Source: Paracoccaceae bacterium (lineage in GTDB: Bacteria; Pseudomonadota; Alphaproteobacteria; Rhodobacterales; Rhodobacteraceae). From it: DNA of 64,000 nucleotides. Below, in pieces: positions 29,550 through 38,858 of the stretch. Position 1 is the first letter of the stretch; the number at the start of each line of letters is the position of its first letter. The DNA lies in contig JAOGIM010000003.1 in the NCBI GenBank assembly GCA_028150825.1, positions 55,861-119,860 of the forward strand, in the 5' to 3' direction. Both the position numbers and the translations under genes were made by a program. The notes beneath the pieces are model-generated. The model did not search any database and was not told the origin of the DNA. It saw only the letters and a list, made by a program, of their open reading frames with translations.

Positions 29550-30536
29550 ATGAATGAAAATAATATACCTCGCTTTGCCGCACGTCTTAATGCGTTCAAA
29601 ATTGGTTCTGAGGCCTATTGGCCAGGACGGAATTCTATTGCCACCACTGATATTTTAGCACGTGCAGCCACAGCTGGCTTGAATGCTGCTGATCTAAATT
29701 ATCCAGATCACTTTATCGATGAAAGCCCAACTGATCTGCTGCACGCATTGAGTGAAAATGGAATGAAACTTAATGGTATGGCAATGCGGTATTATACCGA
29801 ACCTGGCTATAAGCTAGGTGCATTCACTAATCCAGTTTCGTCAATCAGGCGTGCCGCAATTGACGAAACAAAACGTGGCCTAGACGTTTTGGCCGAAATG
29901 GGCGGCAACCTAATGACGCTTTGGATGGGGCAAGACGGATTTGATTATTCATTTCAAATGGATTATCAGCATGCCTGGTGTAACACAATTGATGCAATGA
30001 TCGAAGTAGCAGAACACAACCCTGCGATCAACATTGCTTTAGAATATAAACCTAATGAGCCAAGGGCATTTGCGTTAATGCCTGATGCAGCGACAACACT
30101 ATTGGCCATTAAGGAGATTGGGCGCGATAATACTGGCGTCACTTTAGATTTTGCTCATGTACTATATGCAGATGAAATGCCTGCCTTTGCTGCCGCCTTG
30201 ATTGCACGACACTCGCGCATCCTAGGAGTGCATTTGAATGATGGTTACGGCAAGTGGGATAACGGATTAATGGTTGGAGCGGTGCATCCGATACAAACGA
30301 TCGAATTGCTCGTTGAGTTAGAGCGATCGAACTATGGTGGCGCTATTTATTTTGATACCTTCCCGGACCATTCGGGCCTCGACCCTGTTGAAGAGACGCG
30401 AACAAACATCGAGGTTTTACAACGTTTGCGTACTACCGCTTCAAAGCTGGTAAAGAATGGCGAATTACTAACCGCAATTGCAAGACAGGACGCGCCCAAC
30501 GCGATGCGCCTAGTTCAATCAACAATGCTGGCATGA
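29550..30536 (+). CDS. TIM-barrel sugar isomerase/epimerase (xylose isomerase-like)
   Basis: A 328-residue protein of the xylose-isomerase-like TIM barrel. Metal-site pieces are visible at strand ends: IALEYKPNE (Glu), GVTLDFAHVLYA (Asp and His), GVHLNDGYGKWD (His, Asp) and IYFDTFPDHSG (Asp). This Asp-for-Glu arrangement resembles the L-rhamnose isomerase-like subgroup. Its stop overlaps the start of a PfkB kinase gene by four bases, which fits an isomerise-then-phosphorylate scheme on a ketose. The natural sugar is not clear. It lies at the left end of the sugar island. Confidence 0.78.
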   Translation: MNENNIPRFAARLNAFKIGSEAYWPGRNSIATTDILARAATAGLNAADLNYPDHFIDESPTDLLHALSENGMKLNGMAMRYYTEPGYKLGAFTNPVSSIRRAAIDETKRGLDVLAEMGGNLMTLWMGQDGFDYSFQMDYQHAWCNTIDAMIEVAEHNPAINIALEYKPNEPRAFALMPDAATTLLAIKEIGRDNTGVTLDFAHVLYADEMPAFAAALIARHSRILGVHLNDGYGKWDNGLMVGAVHPIQTIELLVELERSNYGGAIYFDTFPDHSGLDPVEETRTNIEVLQRLRTTASKLVKNGELLTAIARQDAPNAMRLVQSTMLA

Positions 30537-31378
30537 GCTTATTAGTAGCAGGCTCACTACACTTAGATGTGGTCTTGCGTGCACCGTATTTGCCGAAGCT
30601 TGATGAAACTGTAGCAGGTAGCTCAGTCGACTACGTATTTGGTGGGAAAGGCGGAAATCAGGCTATTTCTGCTGCGCGCATGGGAGCCACAGTACATTTT
30701 GCGGGGCGCGCGGGCAGCGACCTTTTTGGTGATATGATTCGAGAAACTCTGACAGAAAGCGGTGTAGAGGTATCTCAACTACAACGTGATGTTGGACCTA
30801 GCGGAATGAGTGCTGCGATTGTGGATGCAAACGGTGAATATGGCGCAGTGATCGTTTCAGCAGCCAATCTTAATATCGTGGCAACTGATATAAACATACC
30901 GCAAAAGACATCGCTGGTCATTTTACAAAATGAGATTCCCGAAAAGGTGAACTTGACATTAGCCCATAAGGCAAAGGCGGCTGGTGCTAAAGTTTGGCTG
31001 AATGCTGCACCAGCGCGCGAGCTACCAAAGAATTTAGTTGAAGCGGTTGATCTGCTTATTGTAAACCGAGTGGAAGCGAAATTTTATTCAGATTCAATAC
31101 CTGCAAAAAGCGTTTTAACGACCCTTGGTGCGCGGGGTGTTTACTATAATAATGTTTTATATGCGGGGTTGCTAGTCGATGTGGTTTCGACCCATGGGGC
31201 GGGGGATATGTTTGTTGGTACGCTGGCAGGGCAAGTAGTACGTGGAAAATCTATGGCCGACGCGATTAGGTTTGCGCAAGCAGCCGCAGCCCTGCACGTG
31301 TCCTGTCAACTAGATCGGCGGAAAGATATCAACCCTCAGTCCGTCAAGACATTTTTAGAAAATCAAGACAATCTGTAA
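30533..31378 (+). CDS. PfkB-family carbohydrate kinase
   Basis: A ribokinase-like kinase of 281 residues. The substrate-side motif is GGKGGNQAISAARMG (after VDYVFGG) and the catalytic anion-hole motif is HGAGDMFVGTLA with the base Asp. It is somewhat short for the family. The start overlaps the isomerase stop by four bases (ATGA), so the two act together. The product would be a phosphorylated ketose or pentose. Its 3' end overlaps the tail of the convergent lactonase gene by 16 bases. Confidence 0.85.
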   Translation: MSLLVAGSLHLDVVLRAPYLPKLDETVAGSSVDYVFGGKGGNQAISAARMGATVHFAGRAGSDLFGDMIRETLTESGVEVSQLQRDVGPSGMSAAIVDANGEYGAVIVSAANLNIVATDINIPQKTSLVILQNEIPEKVNLTLAHKAKAAGAKVWLNAAPARELPKNLVEAVDLLIVNRVEAKFYSDSIPAKSVLTTLGARGVYYNNVLYAGLLVDVVSTHGAGDMFVGTLAGQVVRGKSMADAIRFAQAAAALHVSCQLDRRKDINPQSVKTFLENQDNL

Positions 31379-32229
31379 AATCTGGTGGCAGTCGCACCAA
31401 AAATTTGAGCATGGTCAGCCTTAGACAAGCCTTGCGTTAAATCTTGAGCAATGTCATGCCAATCACCATATCCTGCCTGCAGACGACAGACGGGCCAATC
31501 TGATCCCCACATAATCCGACTTGCGCCAAAGGCGCTCAGAACATGCTCTGCGAAGGGACGTAAGTCGTCTATGGTCCAACCGTCTCCAGCCTCAGTAACA
31601 AGTCCTGAAAATTTGCAACATCCACGCGTCTCATCAGCCAGTCGGGAGATATCATTGGCCCATTGCGAAAAAGCATCCTTACCTGAACGCTGATCATAAA
31701 CTTGTGGCTTCATGCAGTGATCGTAGACAATACGCATCTGAGGGTAACGCATGACTAGTTTTAAAAAATTAGGTAGGTGCATCGGAAAACCAAGCGCATC
31801 AAAGGTTATGTCCAAACCTATTATTGCCTGAAATGCCCATTGTACGTCTTCGCGAAGCATCCAGTTTATATCTGGAATGTCTTGGATCATCGGCCGGACA
31901 CCAAGAAACTTTGGGTGTGCCGCAAACCGTTCCAGAATTGTAAGGTCGTTTGGATTTTCGAAATTAATCCAGCCTACAACTCCTTTAATGGATGGCGTTG
32001 CATCAGCCAACCCTAACATATATTCAGTTTCCTGAGCGGTTGGTGCAGCTTGTACTAATACAGTGCCGTCGATGCCATACTTTTCCAAACTTGGCTTAAG
32101 GTCAGATGGGGTGTAAGGACGGTTCAAAATAAGGTTATCTTGCGGCATCCAATCGTAGTCACCTCGCAGCGGTTGCCAAAAGTGTTGGTGGGCGTCAATT
32201 TTCAAATTTGATTTCAAAGCGAAGTTCAT
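31363..32229 (-). CDS. L-fuconolactonase-type amidohydrolase 2
   Basis: A 288-residue TIM-barrel hydrolase of the amidohydrolase-2 family that opens sugar lactones. The metal HxH is in KIDAHQHFWQP at the N-terminus, the central VYDHCMKP holds a ligand, and the C-terminal GSDWPVCRL supplies the metal Asp. I start at the ATG at 32229, four bases overlapping the AKR stop. The reaction expected is L-fucono-1,5-lactone to L-fuconate, or another aldonolactone. The enzyme that would follow it, fuconate dehydratase, is a pseudogene nearby. Confidence 0.82.
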   Translation of the reverse strand: MNFALKSNLKIDAHQHFWQPLRGDYDWMPQDNLILNRPYTPSDLKPSLEKYGIDGTVLVQAAPTAQETEYMLGLADATPSIKGVVGWINFENPNDLTILERFAAHPKFLGVRPMIQDIPDINWMLREDVQWAFQAIIGLDITFDALGFPMHLPNFLKLVMRYPQMRIVYDHCMKPQVYDQRSGKDAFSQWANDISRLADETRGCCKFSGLVTEAGDGWTIDDLRPFAEHVLSAFGASRIMWGSDWPVCRLQAGYGDWHDIAQDLTQGLSKADHAQIFGATATRFYRLS

Positions 32230-33254
32230 GTTGGAGCATCCTCGCGTACAAGGCCTGCATCCTTCAGATCTAACCAAAGTGATTTAGGGATATCTGCCTT
32301 TGCAGCTTGCAAATTGCCCGCCATTTCGGCCACTCCTTGTCCTCCAGGTATCACAGCAACGTGGGCTGGATGCAACAGCGGAAACTGGAAAGCAGCATCA
32401 ATCATGCGAACTCCATGACTTGTGCAAACCTCTTCTATGGCGTTCACACGCTTAATGATGTCTTTGGGAGCAGGATCATAGTTGTAGAACGATCCGGGCT
32501 TTGCTCCTGTAGCTAGTATACCAGAGTTATACGGCCCACCCGTTATAATCCCAATTCCACGAGTCTCACAAAGTGGCAAAAAACTATCAAGCGCTTTTTG
32601 CTCTAATAGAGTATAGCGCCCTGCCAGTAGAAAAAGATCAAAATCACCGCGCTCGGCTAGGGCTTGGCAAACCTCCCATTCATTCACTCCACCGCCAATC
32701 GCTTTTATAACCCCTTGATCCCGCAAAGAGATCATTGCGTCATAACCCCGCCCACCAAAGAATTCTTCAACCCGCATGTCTGAGGCTACTTTTGATCCGT
32801 GAGAAAACGCACAAAGGTCGTGTACATATAGGATATCAATCCGGTCCACGCCAAGGCGTGAAAATGAATGTTCAAAAGAACGCATAATGCCGTCATAGGT
32901 GTAGTCAAAATTTTCACGACGTTGCGGTACGTCAAACCATTTACCGACGCCTGCGCGGTGTTCTGGGGCACAATATTCAATCAGACGGCCGACCTTGCTG
33001 GATAAAATGTAACTGTCCCGCGGCTTGTCACGCAAAAACGAATTCAAACGAGTTTCGGACAATCCCAGACCGTAAAGTGGTGCGGTATCATAATAACGCA
33101 CGCCCCCTTCCCATGATGCATCAAGCGTTGCACGCGCCTCATCATCGGAAATAGCCTTGTATAAGTTACCCAATGGTGCTGTTCCAAAGCCCAATTCTGT
33201 AAATGTAAGACCGCCATTCTCAAGCCTATCCCAGTGCCTTGTCTGTAACCCCAT
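32226..33254 (-). CDS. Aldo/keto reductase, L-fucose/D-threo-aldose 1-dehydrogenase type
   Basis: A 342-residue AKR. Catalytic Asp and Tyr sit in RYYDTAPLYGLGLSE, the Lys in SSKVGRL and the His in ILYVHDLCAF. It follows the pattern of NAD(P)-linked D-threo-aldose/pyridoxal dehydrogenases (GLQTRHW start, FTELGFGTAPLGNLYKA), which oxidise L-fucose or relatives to the lactone. It is the first gene of a coupled pair with the lactonase: aldose to lactone to aldonate. It is divergent from the BtpA gene with 93 bases between. Confidence 0.83.
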   Translation of the reverse strand: MGLQTRHWDRLENGGLTFTELGFGTAPLGNLYKAISDDEARATLDASWEGGVRYYDTAPLYGLGLSETRLNSFLRDKPRDSYILSSKVGRLIEYCAPEHRAGVGKWFDVPQRRENFDYTYDGIMRSFEHSFSRLGVDRIDILYVHDLCAFSHGSKVASDMRVEEFFGGRGYDAMISLRDQGVIKAIGGGVNEWEVCQALAERGDFDLFLLAGRYTLLEQKALDSFLPLCETRGIGIITGGPYNSGILATGAKPGSFYNYDPAPKDIIKRVNAIEEVCTSHGVRMIDAAFQFPLLHPAHVAVIPGGQGVAEMAGNLQAAKADIPKSLWLDLKDAGLVREDAPT

Positions 33255-33347
33255 TTAAATCTCCATTTGTCGTGACCATAACTATGCCAATTTTGCTTTG
33301 CATGAACAAAATAGCAGATATAACGTTTAGACAAGGGAGAAATAATT

Positions 33348-34148
33348 ATGACTAAGAATTTCAAAAATGTCTTTGGGGAGATCAAACCAGTCATCGCTAT
33401 GGTTCATATCGGAGCGTTACCCGGATCTCCACTTTTTGATCCAGCGTTTGATTTGGTTTCAAGCGCGCACGCTGATCTGGTAGCTTTGCAAAAAGCAGGT
33501 GTTGACGGTGTGATGTTTGGCAATGAAAATGACCGTCCCTACGAGTTCAACGTCGACACCGCCTCCACAGCAACAATGGCGGCGATTATAGGCCATCTTA
33601 AATCTGAAATCACCGTGCCATTCGGTGTCAATGTGCTTTGGGACCCTATGGCCAGCATTGCCTTGGGTGTCGCTACGGGCGCAGATTTTGTGCGTGAAAT
33701 TTTCACCGGCACCTATGCTTCTGATATGGGACTATGGACACCTAATGCCGGACAGGCGATGCGATACCGTGATCGATTGGGACGCTCTGATATGGCTATG
33801 CTTTTTAATATTTCTGCCGAATTTGCTCATTCCCTTGATCAACGTCCCCTGCAAGATCGTGCGCGCAGCGCCGTGTTTTCATCCATCCCAGATGCCGTCC
33901 TAGTGTCGGGCCAGATCACCGGTGAGGCAGCTCCTTTATCAGATTTAGAAGCTGTTAAAGCCGTATTACCTCAAACGGCAGTTATGGCAAATACTGGTGT
34001 AAAGCATGAGACCGTGGCAGACGTTTTGGCCATTGCAGATGGCTGCATTGTAGGATCGTCACTAAAGGTTGATGGGAATACGTGGAACAGCATAGATCCA
34101 GAGCGGGCTTTGGATTTCATGAACCGCGCACGCGCGGCACGAAAATGA
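33348..34148 (+). CDS. BtpA/SgcQ-family TIM-barrel protein
   Basis: A 266-residue protein of the BtpA/SgcQ family. Visible family pieces are IAMVHIGALPGSP, DGVMFGNENDRPY, PFGVNVLWDPMASI, FTGTYASDMGLW and GSSLKVDGNTWN. In cyanobacteria BtpA affects photosystem I; in enterobacteria sgcQ sits in a sugar operon. The biochemistry is unsettled. ATG 33348 has AGGGAG eight bases upstream. Its stop overlaps the ATG of the M42 gene by four bases (ATGA), and the FGGY kinase follows, so the three form a tight operon. Confidence 0.85.
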   Translation: MTKNFKNVFGEIKPVIAMVHIGALPGSPLFDPAFDLVSSAHADLVALQKAGVDGVMFGNENDRPYEFNVDTASTATMAAIIGHLKSEITVPFGVNVLWDPMASIALGVATGADFVREIFTGTYASDMGLWTPNAGQAMRYRDRLGRSDMAMLFNISAEFAHSLDQRPLQDRARSAVFSSIPDAVLVSGQITGEAAPLSDLEAVKAVLPQTAVMANTGVKHETVADVLAIADGCIVGSSLKVDGNTWNSIDPERALDFMNRARAARK

Positions 34149-35239
34149 AAGAACGCATAAAGCGCGATTTAATGGATCTGATGAGGATCCCAGGATTGTC
34201 TGGGCATGAGGATCGTGTGCGCCGTGATTTGCGCAACCGGCTGGATGCCATTGGTATTAAAAGTAGATCAGATCGCTTGGGTAACCTAGTTGCACATTTT
34301 CCCGGCAATGGGCCAAGCGTTATGCTGTTCACACATATGGACCAGCTAGGGTTCATCGTGCGAAAGATCGAGCCAGATGGCCGCATCCGTTTGGAACGGC
34401 TTGGTGGGGTGCCAGAACGAGCATTGGCTGCTCAAGAAGTTTTGATTTGTGTTGGTAAAGGTAGGGATGTTTCTGGTATTATTGCTAACAAAAGCCACCA
34501 CGCAACCACTACTTTGGAAAAATATGAGGTAACGCCCTATTCTGATCTTTATGTAGATACTGGCTTGACGAGCGCAGCCGAAGTTAAGGCGGCGGGTATC
34601 CTTATTGGTACGCCAGTTGTTTATGCGCCTCAAGCTAAAGAATTTAATGACGATTTTATTTGTGGAACCAGTGTTGATGACCGTGCTGGCTGTGCTGTTT
34701 TGCTTGAGGTTGCGCGTCTCTTAAAAAACCGGATAAGTGGTCCTCCCATAGATTTAGCTTTCACAGTACTTGAAGAGTTCAACCTTCGCGGTGCTCTTCC
34801 GCTAGCTCAGAAGCTGCTGCCTGACATTGCGGTTCAGATTGATCTGATGCTTGCAACCGACACGTCAGATATGGAAGCACGCGGGGAAATGGTGCTAGGT
34901 GGCGGTCCAGGGATGAGCCTATATTCCTTCCACGGAAGAGGTACGCTCAACGGGGTAATCCCACATCCGGCGTTAGTCGATCTGTTTGAGCGAACTGCTA
35001 ATACTGAAAATATTCCTTTACAACGTAGTGCCCAAGTAGGGGTATTGACGGACCTATCGTATGTGCAACTGGTCGGCGAAGGAGTGGCCTCTATCGATAT
35101 GGGGTTTCCGATGCGGTATTCCCACTCGGCGCGAGAGCTTTGCAATTTGGAGGATTTAGTTTCGCTTGCCAGGTTGTTAGGGGCGGCTCTTGGTCAGATC
35201 GGGCCAAAATTTTCTTTAAACAGGGATGATTATACTTAA
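34145..35239 (+). CDS. M42-family metallopeptidase-like (SgcX/FrvX-like)
   Basis: A 364-residue zinc-peptidase-fold protein. The M42 metal motifs are complete: THMDQLGFIVR (His, Asp), SVDDRAGCAVLLE (bridging Asp), VLEEFNLRGA (general base Glu-Glu), LATDTSD, and YSHSARE near the end. Start ATG 34145 overlaps the BtpA stop. In the enterobacterial sgc and frv operons M42-like proteins accompany sugar genes, so the substrate may be a glycosylated or amino-sugar compound rather than a plain peptide. The product is cytoplasmic (no signal peptide). Confidence 0.85.
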   Translation: MKERIKRDLMDLMRIPGLSGHEDRVRRDLRNRLDAIGIKSRSDRLGNLVAHFPGNGPSVMLFTHMDQLGFIVRKIEPDGRIRLERLGGVPERALAAQEVLICVGKGRDVSGIIANKSHHATTTLEKYEVTPYSDLYVDTGLTSAAEVKAAGILIGTPVVYAPQAKEFNDDFICGTSVDDRAGCAVLLEVARLLKNRISGPPIDLAFTVLEEFNLRGALPLAQKLLPDIAVQIDLMLATDTSDMEARGEMVLGGGPGMSLYSFHGRGTLNGVIPHPALVDLFERTANTENIPLQRSAQVGVLTDLSYVQLVGEGVASIDMGFPMRYSHSARELCNLEDLVSLARLLGAALGQIGPKFSLNRDDYT

Positions 35240-36726
35240 TGACCTACACACTTGGAATTGATATCGGGACCTATGAGACCAAAGGCGTGTTGGTGGACAC
35301 AACTGGCACAATCCACGCTCAAGCCGCACGTAGCCACAAAATGCTGGTGCCCAAACCTGGCTGGGCAGAGCACAGTCCTGAGCAAGACTGGTGGGGTGAT
35401 TTTATCTTTATTTGCAGAACCCTATTAAGCGAAAGTGATGTCGCTGCATCTCAGATCAAGGCAGTTGCGTGCAGTGCGATCGGTCCATGTATGCTTCCTG
35501 TGGATGCGAACGGCAATCCCTTGATGAACGCTGTCCTGTATGGCGTTGATGGACGTGCTGAAGCTGAAGTGCGCGAACTCACAATGCGCATCGGTGAAGA
35601 GACAATAATAGCGCGTTGCGGTAATGCGCTGACATCGCAATCTATTGGGCCAAAAATACTTTGGCTTAAGCGGCAGCGTCCTAAAATATATTCAGAAACA
35701 TCACATATTTTGAGCTCAACTAGCTTCATTGTCATGCGCCTTACAGGTGAAGTAGTGATTGATCATTACACCGCAGCTAATTTCTCACCACTTTATGATG
35801 TCAAGAAACAGGCATGGGTTGATGACTTGGCCAACGATATTTTGCCGCTGGCAAAACTGCCGCGATTGATGTGGTCAGGCGAAATTGCCGGCCACATTAC
35901 CAAAGAAGCTGAGCAGATGACTGGCCTTGCGTTTGGCACCCCTGTTACCGTGGGCACTATAGACGCTGCTGCAGAAGCACTATCTGTTGGTACGGATACG
36001 TATGGCGATATGATGATGATGTATGGCTCAACTATTTTTATTATTCTAAAAGCCCAGTCCATGGTGACTGATCCCCGGATTTGGTACGCACCTTGGCTGT
36101 TTGAAGGCGAGCATGCATCCATGGCGGGGCTTGCCACTTCGGGCACTCTGACCCATTGGTTTCGGGATCAAATCGCGCGCGATCACTCGGTTCAGAAGGC
36201 GTTCCCTGCCTTGGCCGAAGAAGCGGCAAAATCGCCACTTGGCGCCAACGGTCTGTTGATGCTTCCATATTTTTCAGGTGAGCGGACGCCTCTTCATGAT
36301 GTTAATGCGAAGGGCGCCATGTTCGGGTTTAACCTAACCCATACACGTGGGGATATGTACCGCGCGTTAATTGAAGGAATTGCTCACGGCACACGACACG
36401 TGACTGATACTTTTGCGGAGCTGGATCAAGCCCCAAAACGATTACTTGCAGTTGGTGGGGGAACTAAAAATAGTCTTTGGCTGCAAGCAACATCAGACAT
36501 TACTGGCATTGATCAAATCGTGTGTGAGAAAACAAATGGTGCCAGTTATGGCGACGCATTTTTAGCAGCTATGGCCGTCGGGTTGGCAGACCGAGCAGAC
36601 ATCGCTCAGTGGAACCCTGTGGTAAAGACAATCACTGCTCGGCCAAACGCTGTCTATGAAAAAGCACATGGCTTGTTCCGCAGACTTTACGAACAAACCA
36701 AAGATATTGCCTCAGAACTTACTTAA
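35239..36726 (+). CDS. FGGY-family carbohydrate kinase (xylulokinase-like)
   Basis: A 495-residue two-domain sugar kinase. The phosphate loop is LGIDIGTYETKGVLVD and the second domain has LLAVGGGTKNSLW and NGASYGDAFLAAM. Family alternatives are xylulo-, L-ribulo-, fuculo- or erythritol kinase; I cannot choose. ATG overlaps the M42 stop by one base (TAATG). The 3' end overlaps the convergent permease gene by eight bases. With SgcQ- and SgcX-like partners it forms the catalytic core of the island. Confidence 0.85.
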   Translation: MTYTLGIDIGTYETKGVLVDTTGTIHAQAARSHKMLVPKPGWAEHSPEQDWWGDFIFICRTLLSESDVAASQIKAVACSAIGPCMLPVDANGNPLMNAVLYGVDGRAEAEVRELTMRIGEETIIARCGNALTSQSIGPKILWLKRQRPKIYSETSHILSSTSFIVMRLTGEVVIDHYTAANFSPLYDVKKQAWVDDLANDILPLAKLPRLMWSGEIAGHITKEAEQMTGLAFGTPVTVGTIDAAAEALSVGTDTYGDMMMMYGSTIFIILKAQSMVTDPRIWYAPWLFEGEHASMAGLATSGTLTHWFRDQIARDHSVQKAFPALAEEAAKSPLGANGLLMLPYFSGERTPLHDVNAKGAMFGFNLTHTRGDMYRALIEGIAHGTRHVTDTFAELDQAPKRLLAVGGGTKNSLWLQATSDITGIDQIVCEKTNGASYGDAFLAAMAVGLADRADIAQWNPVVKTITARPNAVYEKAHGLFRRLYEQTKDIASELT

Positions 36727-37633
36727 CCGCACCCGCCGCCATGCCCTTAATTATATACTTTTCGAGGGCTATTGCTACAATCACTAAGGGAAGTATCGCA
36801 GCTGAAGATAATGCTGCCATAGACCACCAGTTGATCCCCTGCGACCCAGTTTGAGACGCGACCATGACAGGCAACGTCGTGGCATTAGTCGAGGTTAGCA
36901 GTGCGGCAAAGAAATATTCGTTCCAGCACAATACCAGTGATAAAATAAAGGCGGCAACCATACCAGGCAGCGCTATAGGCATCACGATCTGCATAAATGC
37001 CCCCCAGATCCCAAGGCCATCAACGAGTGCAGCTTCTTCCAACTCTATTGGTATACCTTGAAACTGATCACGCATAATCCAAATCACAATTGGAAGAACC
37101 ATTAAAGTGTAAAGCAAAATCAATCCAATGCGGCTGTCAAGCAGACCCAAAGATTTGTACAAAACAAGAAATGGCAAGGCCAGAACTACAGGCGGTAGGA
37201 TCATTTGGCTAAGGAAGAAAAACGAGATGTCAGAATTTTTCATAAAACCAAATTTGTAGCTGAAACGCGACAGACCGTAAGCGGCGAGTGATCCTAATAT
37301 AACTGCAAGCAGCGAAGCAGAAATTGAAACCACAGCACTATTCCAAAAGCGTTTAAAGAATTCCTCCCGAACGGTTGATACTTCTCCAATCAATCTCGGT
37401 GACAGACCAATAGATTCCCAGCCTTTCCATCTTGGCGTAAAATCCCACCACGGGATCAGGTTGCCCTTCATGACATCAGGAGCCATTTTGAACGAAGTAG
37501 TAATGGTCCAGAAAATTGGAAACAGGCAAACTACCGCCCAAATTAAAAGGGTTAAGTATATTGCTGTGCGGCTAGCCCACCATTTGCTTTTAACGCGAAG
37601 GCCCAATTCGTGGTCTTTAAAAATGACACTCAT
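36719..37633 (-). CDS. CUT1 sugar ABC permease, MalG/UgpE-like
   Basis: Inner-membrane permease of 304 residues. It has an N-terminal helix (TAIYLTLLIWAVVCLFPIFW), six helices in all and the EAA loop PIELEEAALVDGLGIWGAF. The start ATG at 37633 overlaps the other permease stop by four bases; an upstream ATG at 37651 is less likely. It is the last gene of the binding-protein operon. Confidence 0.88.
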   Translation of the reverse strand: MSVIFKDHELGLRVKSKWWASRTAIYLTLLIWAVVCLFPIFWTITTSFKMAPDVMKGNLIPWWDFTPRWKGWESIGLSPRLIGEVSTVREEFFKRFWNSAVVSISASLLAVILGSLAAYGLSRFSYKFGFMKNSDISFFFLSQMILPPVVLALPFLVLYKSLGLLDSRIGLILLYTLMVLPIVIWIMRDQFQGIPIELEEAALVDGLGIWGAFMQIVMPIALPGMVAAFILSLVLCWNEYFFAALLTSTNATTLPVMVASQTGSQGINWWSMAALSSAAILPLVIVAIALEKYIIKGMAAGAVK

Positions 37634-38733
37634 GCCGGCCGCTCCATCCATCGGCTTACTAATTTTAAAAACAGGGTCACGAAGATCACAATAAGAACCA
37701 GATAGACCATTGCGAGCAATGTACCGTAGCCCACATTTGAGCGGTCTCTATATTCTCGGAAGATAAAGCTTGTAACACTGTCGGTTGCCCCACCAGGCCC
37801 ACCTGACGTCACGTTGATGATGATATCAGCTAGCTTAAGTTTAAAAATAATACGGATCACTATAGCAGTGACCGAAACAGGCAACATCAGAGGAAAGATA
37901 ATCTCCTTAAAGCTCTGCCAGCCAGATGCACCGTCAACTTTTGACGCTTCAAGAATTTCACTCGGCAAAGCCTGAAGACCTGCCAAAAGCATAATCATCA
38001 TAAAAGGAATGAACGTCCAGGCATCCATTGCCATGATCATGAAACGCGCTATTTCTGGATCACCAAAAAACGTCGGCTCACCTCCAAGGTCGCGGATAAT
38101 GCGAGAAATTGGGCCAAAGCGGACCTCCAGCATGGACTTTCCAATCATCCATGATACTGCAACCGGACTGAGCATTAGAGGCAGTAGAAAAACGACACGG
38201 AAAAATTTACGCGCTCTGATTTGTGCATTTAGCAAGAGCGCTAACCCAAATGCAATAACGTATTCCACGCAAACGGCTAGCACATAGTACACCATATTCG
38301 TCAAAGCGTTCCAATAAAAGCTGTCGTTCCACATCTGTACAAGGTTATCCCAGCCATTTGGCTGGGGTCCGTTTGGCGACGCAAGGTTCCAATCAGTAAA
38401 GGAAATATAAAGCGCAAAGAGAAGTGGAAAGACAACAAGACTCACTACGAATAGCGCCGCGGGCAGTACAAAAAGCGTGCGCTTGCCTTTTTCTCCATTC
38501 ACAATGACTTGTGCTGCACAAAGGGCTGTAGCCCAAAGCATGTAAGCATAGAGAATTGGGCGCCAAGTTTCAAAACCAATACCAATGCGTCCAGCCTGAT
38601 ACATGGTCTGCAGTAGCGCGAGCATCATACAACACAGTGCCGTGCTCCAGACTATTAACTTACCAAGACGCTTGCGGCTGTCTGAAATATTATCGGCAGT
38701 CACCGTATGTAGAAGGTCTCCATCTGTGTTCAT
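37630..38733 (-). CDS. CUT1 sugar ABC permease, MalF/UgpA-like
   Basis: A 367-residue permease, longer than most because of an N-terminal extension with extra helices (about residues 25-70). The core has LPAALFVVSLVVFPLLFALY, a large periplasmic section and the EAA loop SEILEASKVDGASGWQSF. It forms the channel with the MalG-like protein. It is 125 bases downstream of the binding-protein gene, and a terminator-like hairpin lies in that gap. Confidence 0.87.
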   Translation of the reverse strand: MNTDGDLLHTVTADNISDSRKRLGKLIVWSTALCCMMLALLQTMYQAGRIGIGFETWRPILYAYMLWATALCAAQVIVNGEKGKRTLFVLPAALFVVSLVVFPLLFALYISFTDWNLASPNGPQPNGWDNLVQMWNDSFYWNALTNMVYYVLAVCVEYVIAFGLALLLNAQIRARKFFRVVFLLPLMLSPVAVSWMIGKSMLEVRFGPISRIIRDLGGEPTFFGDPEIARFMIMAMDAWTFIPFMMIMLLAGLQALPSEILEASKVDGASGWQSFKEIIFPLMLPVSVTAIVIRIIFKLKLADIIINVTSGGPGGATDSVTSFIFREYRDRSNVGYGTLLAMVYLVLIVIFVTLFLKLVSRWMERPA

Positions 38734-38806
38734 AGTCTGTCTCTAGCAATGTAAGAGATGTTTGCAATGGGGTTAGTCACGCAAAACTAATTGATATTCA
38801 TTTATT

Positions 38807-38837
38807 AAAAAACAGGCGGTGCCAAAACACCGCCTGT
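38807..38837 (-). terminator. Intra-operon rho-independent terminator/attenuator
   Basis: Arms ACAGGCGGTG (38812-38821) and CACCGCCTGT (38828-38837) form a perfect ten-base-pair GC-rich stem with a six-base loop. Read on the minus strand it is followed by a run of six T. It lies just after the binding-protein stop and before the permease genes, so most transcripts would end here and leave the binding protein in excess. Confidence 0.8.
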
Positions 38838-38858
38838 CCCAAGTTCAAATTATCTCAA

